DNA of 36,108 nucleotides from Paulinella micropora (GCA_009731375.1 BJOX01000203.1:399347-435454), one strand, 5' to 3'. Shown: positions 9,901 to 20,908, counted from the stretch's first letter. Notes: a model not told the origin generated them from the sequence alone. Program-made: numbers and translations.

Positions 9901-10736
9901 TATTCAAAGAATACATAAAGACATTCTTGAAAGTAAAACAAGAGTCCAGTGGATACCCCGCAGGATGTAATACGGAAGCAGAAAAACAAAATTACATAAA
10001 CAGCATGGAAGTTAAAATGGGTGTAAAGATGGATGAAAGCAAAATATTCAAAAACGAAGGACGGAGAGCAGTGGCTAAGTTGTGCTTGAACTCTTTATGG
10101 GGTAAGTTTGGATAGAAACAAAATAAAACACAGAACAAAATGATAAAGGATCAAAAAACCTTACAAACTATTGAACGATAAATCAGTGGATAATATAAAT
10201 ATTAACATAATTAACGACCAAATTGTAGAAGCCAGTTATGACTTAAAACAGGACGCGGTGAGCGACCCGATTAAAACAAATATTGTAGTTGCTTTATTTA
10301 CTACATGCCACGCGAGAATGAGACTTTACAATATGATGGATATATTAGGTAATAGGATATTGTATCATGACACAGACAGCGTAATATATATACGACTAAC
10401 CAAGAAATTAATCAGGTAGATGTAGAGACAGGCGATTTACTGGGAGATTGGACTGATGAATTAAAAGGAGCGAAAATAAAAACCTTTGTGGGAGGTGGGC
10501 CAAAGTGTTATGGATACTTATTAGAGAATGGTAAAGCCAGTATGAAAGTAAAATGATTTAGTATGAACTATGAAACGAAAAAAGCATTGAATTTACCGAA
10601 TATGTTAAGTGTGATAAGTTGCGGGCTAGGTATTACGAACACTGAATTATTTGAGAATGGTAAAAATGAACTGGCTGAATTGTTGGAGACTGACGAAGAA
10701 TTACGGATAAGCGAATTGAGAAGTCTGGAAAAGTAG
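6909..10736 (+). pseudogene. Protein-primed family B DNA polymerase (Polinton/adintovirus type), degenerate
   Basis: Successive frames on the plus strand carry the family landmarks in the right order. These are the N-terminal SDNLCLARAIVVVKA box (about 7609), a Cys-rich zinc module starting FCELC at about 7964, the exonuclease motifs FFDFEA (D near 8312) and NARGYDCHFIL, palm motif A DICSLYPS (9510), the KLCLNSLWGKFG motif (10077) and motif C HDTDS (10369-10380). The catalytic residues are present. The coding frame is broken: frame changes near 7565, 7700, 7970, 9310, 10150 and 10405, plus stops at 8114 (TGA), 9414 (TGA), 9834 (TGA), 10113 (TAG) and 10554 (TGA). It ends at TAG 10734-10736. 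A short ATG frame at 6909-6971 may be the original N terminus. This polymerase type copies linear DNA from a terminal protein in Polintons, adintoviruses and relatives. No capsid, packaging ATPase or integrase gene is seen nearby, so the element is partial. Confidence 0.85.
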
Positions 10737-11001
10737 TTATAATAGAAAACAACATCCTCTGGGCACATTCGCCACCTGATTTGGTTTTGCCCCGGGCGGC
10801 CCCTAGTTTCCATGAACAACGTGCATTGTTTGAGGTAAACCCTTCACATTGGTTCGAATTTTAAACAATGGTCGCACTGCCCCTGATGGGGTGTGCCCAC
10901 AGGTTGAGCAACGGTCCATCGTCCTCACGTAAGTGAAAATAAATAGAATTCCGGGACTTCATTAGGACCTTCCTGTATCCTCCCTTGACACGACGAAGCC
11001 C
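10737..11001. other. Spacer between polymerase relic and retroelement gag
   Basis: No gene is seen. On the minus strand this lies downstream of the gag relic and could hold remains of its pol region, but I recognise no protease, integrase or RT motif. Confidence 0.4.
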
Positions 11002-12743
11002 CTATCCCTCCTGCATAGGGTATATTACCCCAAGAGGTGTGGGGTCGCCCACCATGTCAAGAGAATTGACGAAACGGTTGTCTTTCAGGAGAGGAATAAA
11101 AGGAGTAGATCGAGGGACACGAGGGGGAGCAGACATATCCTGTGCGTGCGTGTTGCTCTTTTCCTTCTTGTCCTTCAATTCTGATGTGTGGGGTGGCGGT
11201 GGTTGTTGTTCAAAAGAGAAAGTGGGTGGGGTGTTGTCGAGTGAGGGATTTGGTTCTTCTTCGTCCGTTTCCTCTCTCTTCATCATATTTATACTTAACA
11301 TATGATTGATGTACCCTATTTCCCCTACTCCCTCCTCACCTCCATCCTCATCATGAGTACTAGACTCTTCGTCTGAATCATGAGCTTCGGACTCCTCTCC
11401 TTCTTCTTCAGAACTACCAGACGAAGAGGAGTCAGAACCTCCTGCGTTCAGACTAATCGTCTTTGTCTTTGCTGTTTTCTTCTTGATGAAATCATATGAT
11501 TTCAACTTCCTTTTCTCCTTCCCTACCTCTTTCTTCTGTCGCCTCATCTTTCTCTTCCCTTTACTGCCCTCCTTATTCTTATCTGTCCTAGTCAGACTCA
11601 GTTCTCCTACCCCTTTTGCTAAGTTGACTATTCTTGCTGCCTTCTTCCTTATGGGGCAATTCACCGGGACATGTCCGTCTCGAGGGCACTCGGGAAGATT
11701 ACAGGGGACAATGCAAATCTTGATTTGGTGATCCCCATGACAGTTGTAGCAACTTTGGGATACCTTACCAGCTTGGTTTCCCATAAGGTTGACTGTTATG
11801 GTGTCGTTCTTAGTTCCCACACCAGATGAAGTTTTTTCATTTTGTTTTTGGATTCCTCTGTTTGAGCAACCTGTTCAATTACTTTTAGAAAGAATTCCCA
11901 ACCCGGTCGTTCCTCCGGAAGGAGGCTGGTAACCTTGTTGCGAAAACTGTCGAACTCAGTCAGGTGTTCTATCTTTTTTATGACCATTTCTATCTTTGCG
12001 AGTTCTGGGTATGGGACGTTCATAACTGACTCTTGATCAGCAATATTGCTGTGAAAGAGGGTCAACCAGGGTCTTACGTTTTGAACCTTTTTGGGGTAAG
12101 AAAGATCAAGGAAGTCTTGTCTTTCTTTCCATTTGACAAGATCAAGACCTCCGTATCTCTTCCTCAGTGCCATGAAACATTCGACTCTATCTGACCCCGC
12201 TGTTCTGATCACGGACATAGCTTCCTTGTCCTTAGAGCAGGACTGACTTAGTTGTAGCAAAAGATGTAATAAGGGGGTTTGGTCTAGATGCGGTAGTTAG
12301 TATAGGGACCGAACTCCCCTCAGGCTCTTTATGCTCAGCAGTGTCTGTAGGAGGAGAAGGATCAGGCGAAGCAGAACTAGTTCTAACGTCTTGTTCCTTT
12401 TTGGCAGGTAAGGCAGAACTGGAGGAAGAGCTGGTAGGTTCTTTCTTTACAGCAGCTGTAGATTTCTTACTCCCTGTCCTGTCCTGACTCTCGTCCTCAC
12501 TATCTCCGGAAGGTGAAAGAGGTGGTTCAGTAGGTAGATTGAAAGAAAGTGTCAGCTTGCTTGTGTAAACAGAGGGTGTCGTTTGTGGGGGGGTAGCTCC
12601 CCTATTGCTAAGGGATCATAGATCGCCAAGACAGCAAGGAACCCATATTCCCAATTATCCCAATCTGGGTCTCTGCTGTTAAATGGCGGTGGGTCCACTT
12701 TAAACCCTCTGTTCATCGACATTCCAAACATGGGGTTTGCCAT
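11002..12743 (-). pseudogene. Retrotransposon gag, frameshifted
   Basis: Reading from ATG 12743, a segment rich in aromatic residues (DPDWDNWEYGF) precedes a disordered Ser/Pro/Glu-rich linker encoded at about 12553-12265. A helical gag core at 12260-11830 follows (RKRYGGLDLVKWKERQDFLD), then two cysteine knuckles (CYNCHGDHQIKIC and the next CNLPECPRDGHVPVNC) and a long acidic, Ser-rich tail ending at 11002. Frame changes near 12553, 12262 and 11850 are needed to join them, so the gene is inactive. The W-x-x-W core resembles gag of Copia-type elements, but the class is uncertain because no pol part is seen. Confidence 0.6.
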
Positions 12744-13838
12744 GTTGGACGAAAGCGCGGAAGGTAGGAGCTAAACTCAGCTACCAATAAATTTCCTACA
12801 ATTCAGTAGAAATGGAGGAATAGTTATTAGGGATGAAATGAGTTGATGTGTCTATGCTATGCTGTCTAGCCGATAGACACGTTTGCGGTGGGTGCCTTCT
12901 GCCTACCCACGGAATGATGTCGACTGCCTGAAGCACGTCGATCCTCGCATTTTTCTGTTGATGCCTAATGCCTCTCCTTTCAGACTAAGTGCGACTGATT
13001 AAAGCTGTTGGCGCAGAGTTCGCTAATCAAGCCTCGATAACGTGACCTGTTAGACTCCTGTTATTAACAAAGCAATCTATGATAGCAACTACACTCTCAA
13101 CAACATACAACAACAACTTTAATGAGAAAAGGCGGCGCCAACAGACGCACCACGTAACTTGACTGGCCGGATCATAAGTAATGGTCCTAACGACACCGTC
13201 ACTCTGATACGGCCGGTCTATAACTATTAATTAATTACTATGATTAGTTCCGTGGCAACAGTCAAAAATAGTAAAAATTTAAAATGTCAACTGCCGGTAG
13301 TGACTCATGATTTTGGCCGGTCGTTAAAGTGCTCAGTGACAGTCTGCTCTGACTTCATAGAATTCAAATTGATAAATTTAATCAAGTTTAACTGCTATAT
13401 CTGTCCGCAAAATCTGCATAATTTTTGCGAAATGTTACTGAGTTAAATTAAACTAATTAGAATTCTGACCACTTATCTAAAATCTGACAGCTAATCTGAA
13501 CTTTGAATCTGACCGTCACCTTTAACTCAAATTCGCTGGCTGAGTTTGACATTCAAATATATCAATGATTCTTACAATAAGTTATTACTCAGTAATATAT
13601 GTTTGTATATATTGTATCTCTTTGATATTAATACCATTTCCATTTTTAAATCTCTTCAACTTCCCACTTCCTAGAAGTGGCAAGCATTTTATTAATATTA
13701 TTAATAACACAGTGTTTGCGTAAAAAAAAACTTATTAAATTAAATTTAGTTCAAGTGTGAGCACTCCACGCTGTCTTAGCGATATGAAATTTAATTATAT
13801 TAATATGATAAATACAATTAATGTCACGTTCTTGAGGT
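12744..13838. other. Non-coding AT-rich region upstream of the gag relic
   Basis: No gene is supported; the 68-codon plus frame at 13240-13446 has no motif. The sequence TGGCGCCGCC (minus, 13140-13131) resembles a retroviral primer-binding site, but no LTR edge abuts it cleanly. The 11-mer GACACCGTCAC (13192-13202) has its inverted copy at 14198-14208. A stretch of about 60 bp at 13388-13446 recurs diverged at 13950-14008. Confidence 0.4.
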
Positions 13839-14122
13839 AATATTGCTGTTGACATTCAAGACAACAAAAAAAATTGATTTTTCTGTTTTGGTTGGAATTT
13901 CAGTTTTGGTTGGAATTTTGATTTTGGGTGAAAATTTGAATTTTTCAAATTAACTGCTATATTCGTCCGCAAAATATCGTAAATTTTCGCGAAATGTTAC
14001 CGTTAAATTTGAAAATTTGAATTTTTGTCACAAAAATGAAAAACTGTCACAAAAATGAAAATCTGACACAAAAATGAAAAACTAATTTTTGTTGTTGTCT
14101 TGAATGTCAACAGCAATATTGA
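13839..14122. repeat. Foldback (MITE-like) element
   Basis: About 33 bp at the left end (from TAATATTGCTGTTGACATTC through AAGACAAC and a run of A) recurs inverted at 14088-14122. The 280-bp unit is strongly AT-rich and non-coding. Inside are two copies of GTTTTGGTTGGAATTT and three of a CTGTCACAAAAATGAAAA-like unit. Long terminal inverted repeats around a short AT-rich core are typical of foldback or miniature inverted-repeat elements. No clear target-site duplication was found. Confidence 0.55.
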
Positions 14123-14211
14123 TTTAGGTAATTTTTTATGTAAATAATCTCAAAGAGAATGACAGAAGAAGCGAAGGCTAGAGAATATTAATAACAGGTG
14201 ACGGTGTCGGT

Positions 14212-14233
14212 CCGACATATATTAATATGTCGG
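14212..14233. repeat. Perfect 9-bp-stem hairpin
   Basis: CCGACATAT, loop ATTA, ATATGTCGG. It lies just right of the inverted copy of the 11-mer at 13192 and could be part of the end structure of a larger element spanning 13.2-14.2 kb. Confidence 0.55.
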
Positions 14234-14562
14234 GCCGGCATATGGGAAAAACTGTGAATGTTGGCAAAATAGTGTCAAAAAAATGAAATTATACTATTCG
14301 TTATCCCTTTTACATATTGTATATGTGTTAGGATTGATTATCAGCGAAAAATTAATATAATTCAGGATGGACGGACTCTGATGCTTTTTACACAAGCCTG
14401 AGTCTCACAAGTCATGCTGACGGAAAGCTATTAGTGAGCTGACATATCCTTTCATTTCATATCATGCTTAATAATATGAATACTAGGTTTATAAAAATGC
14501 TCCTGACACTATTCAGCGGTCTCAGAATCAGACCGAGAAGCTTGTAAAAAAGCAGCAGGGAA

Positions 14563-14790
14563 TCAGCAGCCGATTGCAGCCAGCAGTGCCTTGGCCTGAT
14601 CCATCAGTGTGCCACTGGCATCCATGCCGAGCTGGGTTTGGGCTTCGCGTATAGCTTCGGTGATGTTCAGTAACGCGTCTAATTCAAGCTCCTTCTTGAT
14701 CCGGTCTGTCAACGATTTCAAAGTCTCTGTGCGGCCCGCTTGTGTTGCAATTTCAAATGTGGTTGAGGCGGTCTGCGCAGCTGCTACCAC
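14563..14790 (-). CDS. C-terminal exon of ROCO-TIR gene
   Basis: The acceptor ATAATTAG precedes a phase-0 exon of 75 codons ending in TGA at 14563-14565. It is predicted to be nearly all helical (SLTDRIKKELELDALLNITE, then EAIREAQTQLG). No known domain was recognised. It may form a coiled coil or bundle after the TIR domain. Confidence 0.6.
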   Translation of the reverse strand: MVAAAQTASTTFEIATQAGRTETLKSLTDRIKKELELDALLNITEAIREAQTQLGMDASGTLMDQAKALLAAIGC

Positions 14791-17700
14791 CTAATTATGA
14801 TCAAACAGTGTGTTACAAGTGCAATTTGTTCTTGATATTAACAACACTTATCATGACATCAAAGGGCAGACAAAAAACATCACGACAATTATGGCAATAG
14901 AATTGGAAACCATCGACAGGACCTGCTGTGTCGCATAGTTTACAGGCGCATGACTTGATCCGATCGGCGTCTGCTTGAGGACAATGTCTATACTGGCTTC
15001 TAGTTTCTTTGCATGTGAGCGGTCTACGTCGGGCACATTTCCCTGAAGCACTTTAAGGTCCGCCGGCATCTTGCTCAGCATGTCCCCGATGCGACGTTTA
15101 TCGTTAGTGTCCACCACCATGACCACAGGCACGCGGGCAGCAACAGCCCAGCGCAGCTCGTCCAGGCAATACTGTCCGTCTAGATAAGCCTCTCCTTCCT
15201 TGCCCTCGTCTGTCAGCACTGCAATCACGCAGCGCGATCGACACACTCCCTCTTCCATAGCCGGTCTGGACATGTCCTTCATCTTGACATCAACCCAGGA
15301 CGTCAACCCTCGTCTTAGGAACCCCTGTCTCAGAACTTCCACCAGCTCTTTTCCGGCGTGGCCTCTCTGCGTATGGCTGAGAAGGAAATCCCAGTGACCG
15401 GGCTCGTTGAGAGGAGATAGCCAGCAGGGCGGAGAGCGATCGAAGTCACGACGCAACTCTGCTTCGTTCCTGGTAGTGCCCTTCACCTTGAGGGGCTGCT
15501 GTGTCTGCACTGCCTTTCGCAAAGCCTGCAGTTGCACCAAAGGCCACCCCTGCCCACAAGCGCTCGCCTCTTCTTGTCCGAAGGGGAGATAAGAAACAGC
15601 CTGGATGTTACTCCCGTAAGCTTCGCAGGAGACCTCGGTGCAAAAGCACAGCAAGAGCTCCTGCAACGCCTCTAATTGCTTGAAATGGCCCGCACTGCTC
15701 CACACTTGCACCACATTGAGCTCCTCACGCAGCTCGAGCTGTACGTCCACGCCACACAAAATAAGCCGCGCGCGGTCCTTGAAGACAGGGAATTCCTCCT
15801 GAGTCCAAACCACGGGCTGCTCTTTGCGACCTATGGCCCGCTGGATGCACTTGCCAACCAACCTGCCAAAGTACCCAGTAGGCAGGAAGCCGTTCTCTTT
15901 GATTGCGGTCTGGGTCAATTCCACCGTGAGCAATGCCTCTGTCTGCCGCCTTGTGCAGAAGCATAGCACGAGGGAAACTGTGAGTGCTGAAGGACGCTGA
16001 GCGTTGCTATCTGCTTTAGGTAGCAGGGGCAGCAGAAGGAACTGCGCAGAGTTGCTTCTTTCCCCGGGTGCGTTCGAAGAGATGACCGATGAAGTCTCGG
16101 CTGAGGATGCTGAACCAGTGGCCACGGCCAGACCGAACTTTGTCATAAGCTGCAGCAAGTGGTCTCTCTGTTGGTCTGTAAACTTGTCCTGAGGCCAAAG
16201 GTAAGGCAGTAGCTGGGAATCCAGGCGACCTGCATTGAAATCGTTAAAATATATCTTTGAGATACATAACCTTTGCAAGAATATAGTTGTATATCAATTA
16301 GCAACATATCGAAGAGCACCTTGTGTGAGCTTTCTCCAGAGCTGAGGAAACTTGATTTGAGCTTGCTGGTGCGCCTTGTTGGTGTGGATGCGAAAGTCAC
16401 AGATGAGCGTTGTCACAGGCTCCACCAGAAAGCGCGAGGGGTCCAGTACCACCAACTCACGGAGGTGGTCGTCGTCTTGGTTGTGCAGCACTCGCCCTTG
16501 GTCGTCCATGTAGAACAGCGCAGACATCGTCTCCTGCTCATCCAGTCCGCAGCGCGAACCGATTTGTAGTGCCTGCTGCAGCGACAGCGTGAACTGCGTC
16601 TGCACATGAAGTTTATCAAAGAATCTGATCCAGGAGTGCGGCATGATGCGCTTCATGAAGTCTTCGGCTCGCATCGCGGTGTCGAGGTCCGCCATGAGCG
16701 CTTGAATGGTCGGATCAACCTGCATTCAAAATAAAATTGGTCCTTGATAGCAGGTCGACAGAAACTGAATACGCCTAGGGGAAAACAACTATTGATTAGT
16801 AGCACATCGATTCGAGAACACTTTACACGCCGAACGATGCTTCATTTCTGGNNNNNNNNNNTACTTTACACGCCGGATGCTTCATTTCTGGTGTACGTAT
16901 ACAACGTTACAACATTTTTTCGCTACCTTTACGATGCTTTGTAGATAATAACTTCAGTGCATATATACAGCATCATGTTTGCTTCAAACAAGATTCATGC
17001 AACTACAGTCTATGTTTATTGCACACCGGGTTTCTTGCCGAGCTGTCGATTGGATAGAAAGCCAGCGGTCGCCCGTCTTGTGTCTTCTTGCAGTCATGCC
17101 TGGAAATATATGTTGCGAAAGCTCCGAGTTCCTTATCCAGTAATTCTTCAATGGCCCTGTGGTTTCTGTACTCATGGAGCTGGAGCTGTTTGCTGTCTTT
17201 ATGTGTGCCAACCAAAAACACCGGAGGCGCGGGACTTTCCAGCGCCTCGTCACGGGCGTGCACCTCGAGGCTGCGCATCCAGAACCGCAGCGAGTCCAGA
17301 CAGTCGCGCCGATCCTGCTCAGTGGCCGAGGGCACGAGTTGCCGCATGTCAAACAGCACCAAGTAAGCAGCGCCGCGCTTGAGAAAGAGCTGCAGCAAAG
17401 ACCGGAACACCTCCTGGCCGCCGAGGTCCCACACAGACAAGGTCAGCTCGTCACCTCTGAGTTCGCCCTTTTTGATGCGCAGCACCAGCTCCTTGTCCAG
17501 CGACTGCATGCCTGACTGCTGATTGCCACCCAACGAGGCGGTCGGTTTCAGAGGCTCGACCGTCCTCTGTTTCTTGCGCTGTTGGACCGTGGGCGTACCC
17601 GGCACTTCCGGTCCGAGCGGCCTGTTTCTTGCGCTGCATTCTCTTCTGCTGCAGCTGAGAAAGCGAGGCATGCGCAGCGGATAACTTATCTGCCGGACCT

Positions 17701-20700
17701 TCACCTTGTGAGCCCTTCGCGGCTGCTACAGCTGCCGCTAGTTGGCGCTGCCGCTCACTCAACTTTGCTTCTTTTTCTGTTAACACTCGCCAGCTCACTG
17801 CTGCGTCGGCAGCAGACGTCTGTGTTGCCAGCCGTGACACACATCGGCGGGTCTGTCCATTCCCACAGTGCTGCCTGTATCGGACAAATACGGATCACCG
17901 CGGAAGGCTGTTGCCAGTGCCGTCTTTCCAGCTTCGGCGCGGCCCGCAATCGGGCAAGCAAAGAGTCAGAAAAATCTTCTGCACGCTCAACATCAATTAC
18001 AAAATTTTTCTGCACGCTCAACATCAAGTACAAAATTTGTCTCGAGCATTTGGTGCCTTACAAAAAAGGCTTGCTGCGCCATACCATGACACGGCCGTTC
18101 AAGAAAGAGCACCCCCGTCTTTCAGCACCTTGGCTTCCAGCACGCTTATGACCTGACATCAATGGCAGTGCAAAGAGGCAAACACTATTCAAAAGATTAA
18201 CCTCCGCGATCGCGACGCAAACGCAAGTGGTGAAGGCGCAAGGATTTGATGAAGAACAACTGATTCTCACCTGCTTCTTTTTTTCTGAGGCGCTGCAACC
18301 TTTGTAGTGTTAGGAGACTTAGCCTTATACTGTGGCTGCGGCTCCTGGTTCTTCTTTGCTTCCTTCTCAGGCACGGCGCTGCTCACTGGTACCTGCAGAG
18401 CGTTCAGACACCAAAGGATTCGGATTGAGTGCGACAAACTGTATGTCCTGATCTCAAATGCTAACCGTCCTGGTGACATGGCTCAGTCTCTGAAATACGA
18501 AATTAATCAGCCAAGTTCTGTAATTGCATGATGACCATACAGTCACATATGCAACATGTTTCCCTGCTTTACACTTGTGTACATTGAATGGTGACCATCA
18601 CTCACCATTCCGTAACAATCAATAAGAGGCCATGCTTGCAAGCAATAATTTATCAGTGTTTAACTGGTTCACGCGTTCACATGATCACTCAAAGGTTCGA
18701 ACATGGCTAACAAGAATTGAAGTAAAAATAAAATGAATGTATATATACAATAGTAATAGTTTGAGCCATAAGATGTCCTACGAATACTTCAAATTTTTGT
18801 CGTTGCTGCGGTTGTGAATCATCACTATAATCATATTGATATATCATCGTAACTGTCCATATTGTCGTCGCTGTTGCCGTTGTTGCATGGTGTACATAAT
18901 AGTTATTCTTCTTGTACCTCCTTGATCTTGGACTGCTTGCGCAGGTATTCAAGAATCCTCTCGTTGTCGCTAACTCCTTGAGGTATACCTTGGATATGAT
19001 TTTTGAGCTCAACTCCAAAAAGCTGCTTCAGAATAGGGTTGACCTGCACACAGATGGCAGAGTGTGATTGTGCGCTATTAAGTATTACATGGACCGCCCC
19101 TTTTCACGAGATGTTTTTACCATTGTTTCACTAAGCTGTGTGCATCTTGGGTTTGTTTTATTACCACATATAAAATAAAGCAACAGCTCCATCAGCGCCA
19201 ATATTATTGCGCCTGATGTCGAGGACAGTGATTCTATTGTAACACATTTATGAATATATTGAGCTTCATAGGTAAAATGNNNNNNNNNNATGAATATATT
19301 GGGCTTCATAGGTAAAATGTTAATGATAAAATGCTTTGTGTCTCTCACATACACACACAAATGCTACCGCGCGCCGGTAGCACGCTTCCAATCATGTTTT
19401 GTTTGTATGAGTGCAGCTGAACAAGGTGCTGCAAACTTTGTCGCTTGACAGCAATTACATTGGTGCTGATGGAATTAAGGAAATCGCAGCAGCGCTGAAG
19501 GTACCTGAAGAGCTAGGCCAATCGCCTTGGCGCCTTCATTCCCAATAATGTTATTCCTCAAGTCGATGCTGCGAATACTATTATTTGCCTAATATGCAGT
19601 TCAAACATACCAGTGGAAAGTGCACACTCATAAAAGTACATATTGCACAGGAAAACAAAACTGTAATCGAGCTAGGCATGGGAGGAAACAAAATAGGACC
19701 AGCAGGCGCAGAAGCAATCGCAAGCATGCTTAAGGTACCTCTAACGCCTCCCCGATGGCTTTTGCGCCATCATCCCCGATGTTGTTACTTCTTAAACCAA
19801 GCGCTTGTAGCGTCTTGTTCACCTATATCCACATATGTTCCTATTCGACTTGCTACCGCGCGGTAGCATGCAAGAATATCAGCATTACACTGTGAATGAT
19901 ATTGGGTGAACACTAGCCTGGCTACACTCTACAACAACAAGATCGGCGCCGCAGGCGCAACAGCAACTGCAAAGGCCCTGCAGGTACCTTAAGCGCGTCT
20001 GCAAACGCTTCTGCACCTTGATCTCCAATATTGTTGCCTGCAATATTTAGAGTCTGCAGAACCTTGTTTGCCTGCACATCACAAATACAAATTGTTAGAC
20101 ATGCTACCGCGCGCGGGTAGTATGCAAAAATGTCAGCATAACACTATGAATGATATTAGGTGAACACTAGCCTGGCTGCACTCAAACTCTACAACAGCAA
20201 GAACAAGACGCAGGCGCAACAGCAATTGCAAAGGCCCTACAGGTACCTTAAGCGCGTCTGCAAACGCTGCTGCACCTTGATCTCCAATGTTGTTGCCTGC
20301 AATAATTAGAGTCTGCAGAACCTTGTTTGCCTGCAATGGCATCACAAATACAAATTGTTAGACATGCTACCTGCGCGCATAAAAGCAAATATGTGTGATG
20401 CGCAGGAGAACAAGACACTCCGCGAGCTCGATATTAGGATGAATCAGATCGGACCTGATGGCGCAAAAGCTATTGCAAACGCAAAGTAGCATTAAAATGA
20501 TGCATATGTGAGTATGTTGGCATGCTGTTATGATCAGTGCCTATGAAAACATATTAATATGTAATATGTATATATATGTGTACATGTGTATATGCATGTT
20601 TGCTGTTAAACGTTTTGGGTAGGTGGGTGGTGTCTGTGTGACAGAGAGATAGAGCGAGAGAGAGAGAGAGGGAGGGAGGAAGAGTGAGAAGAGAAACGGA

Positions 20701-20876
20701 GGATATATATATATATATATAGAGAGAGAGGGGGGGGGGGGGNNNNNNNNNNGAGAAAGAGAGGAGAGAGATAGAGGAGAGAGAGGGAGAGAGAAAGAGA
20801 GGAGAGAGAGCATATGCTTATATGACAACACTGAAATCACCTTTGTCAAGCTCGATTGGCAGAACAAAATGCTTCC

Positions 20877-20908
<32 letters not shown>

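Noticed and set aside
6221-10736. Use of a variant genetic code (TGA or TAA/TAG as sense)
   Set aside because: Frame changes occur as often as stops, the expected residues at TGA sites disagree (Cys, Gly), and gag of the DIRS element and the ROCO gene both end in TGA at sensible places.
13131-13140. Primer-binding site of an LTR retroelement
   Set aside because: TGGCGCC fits, but the adjacent sequence does not end in CA and no second LTR was found.
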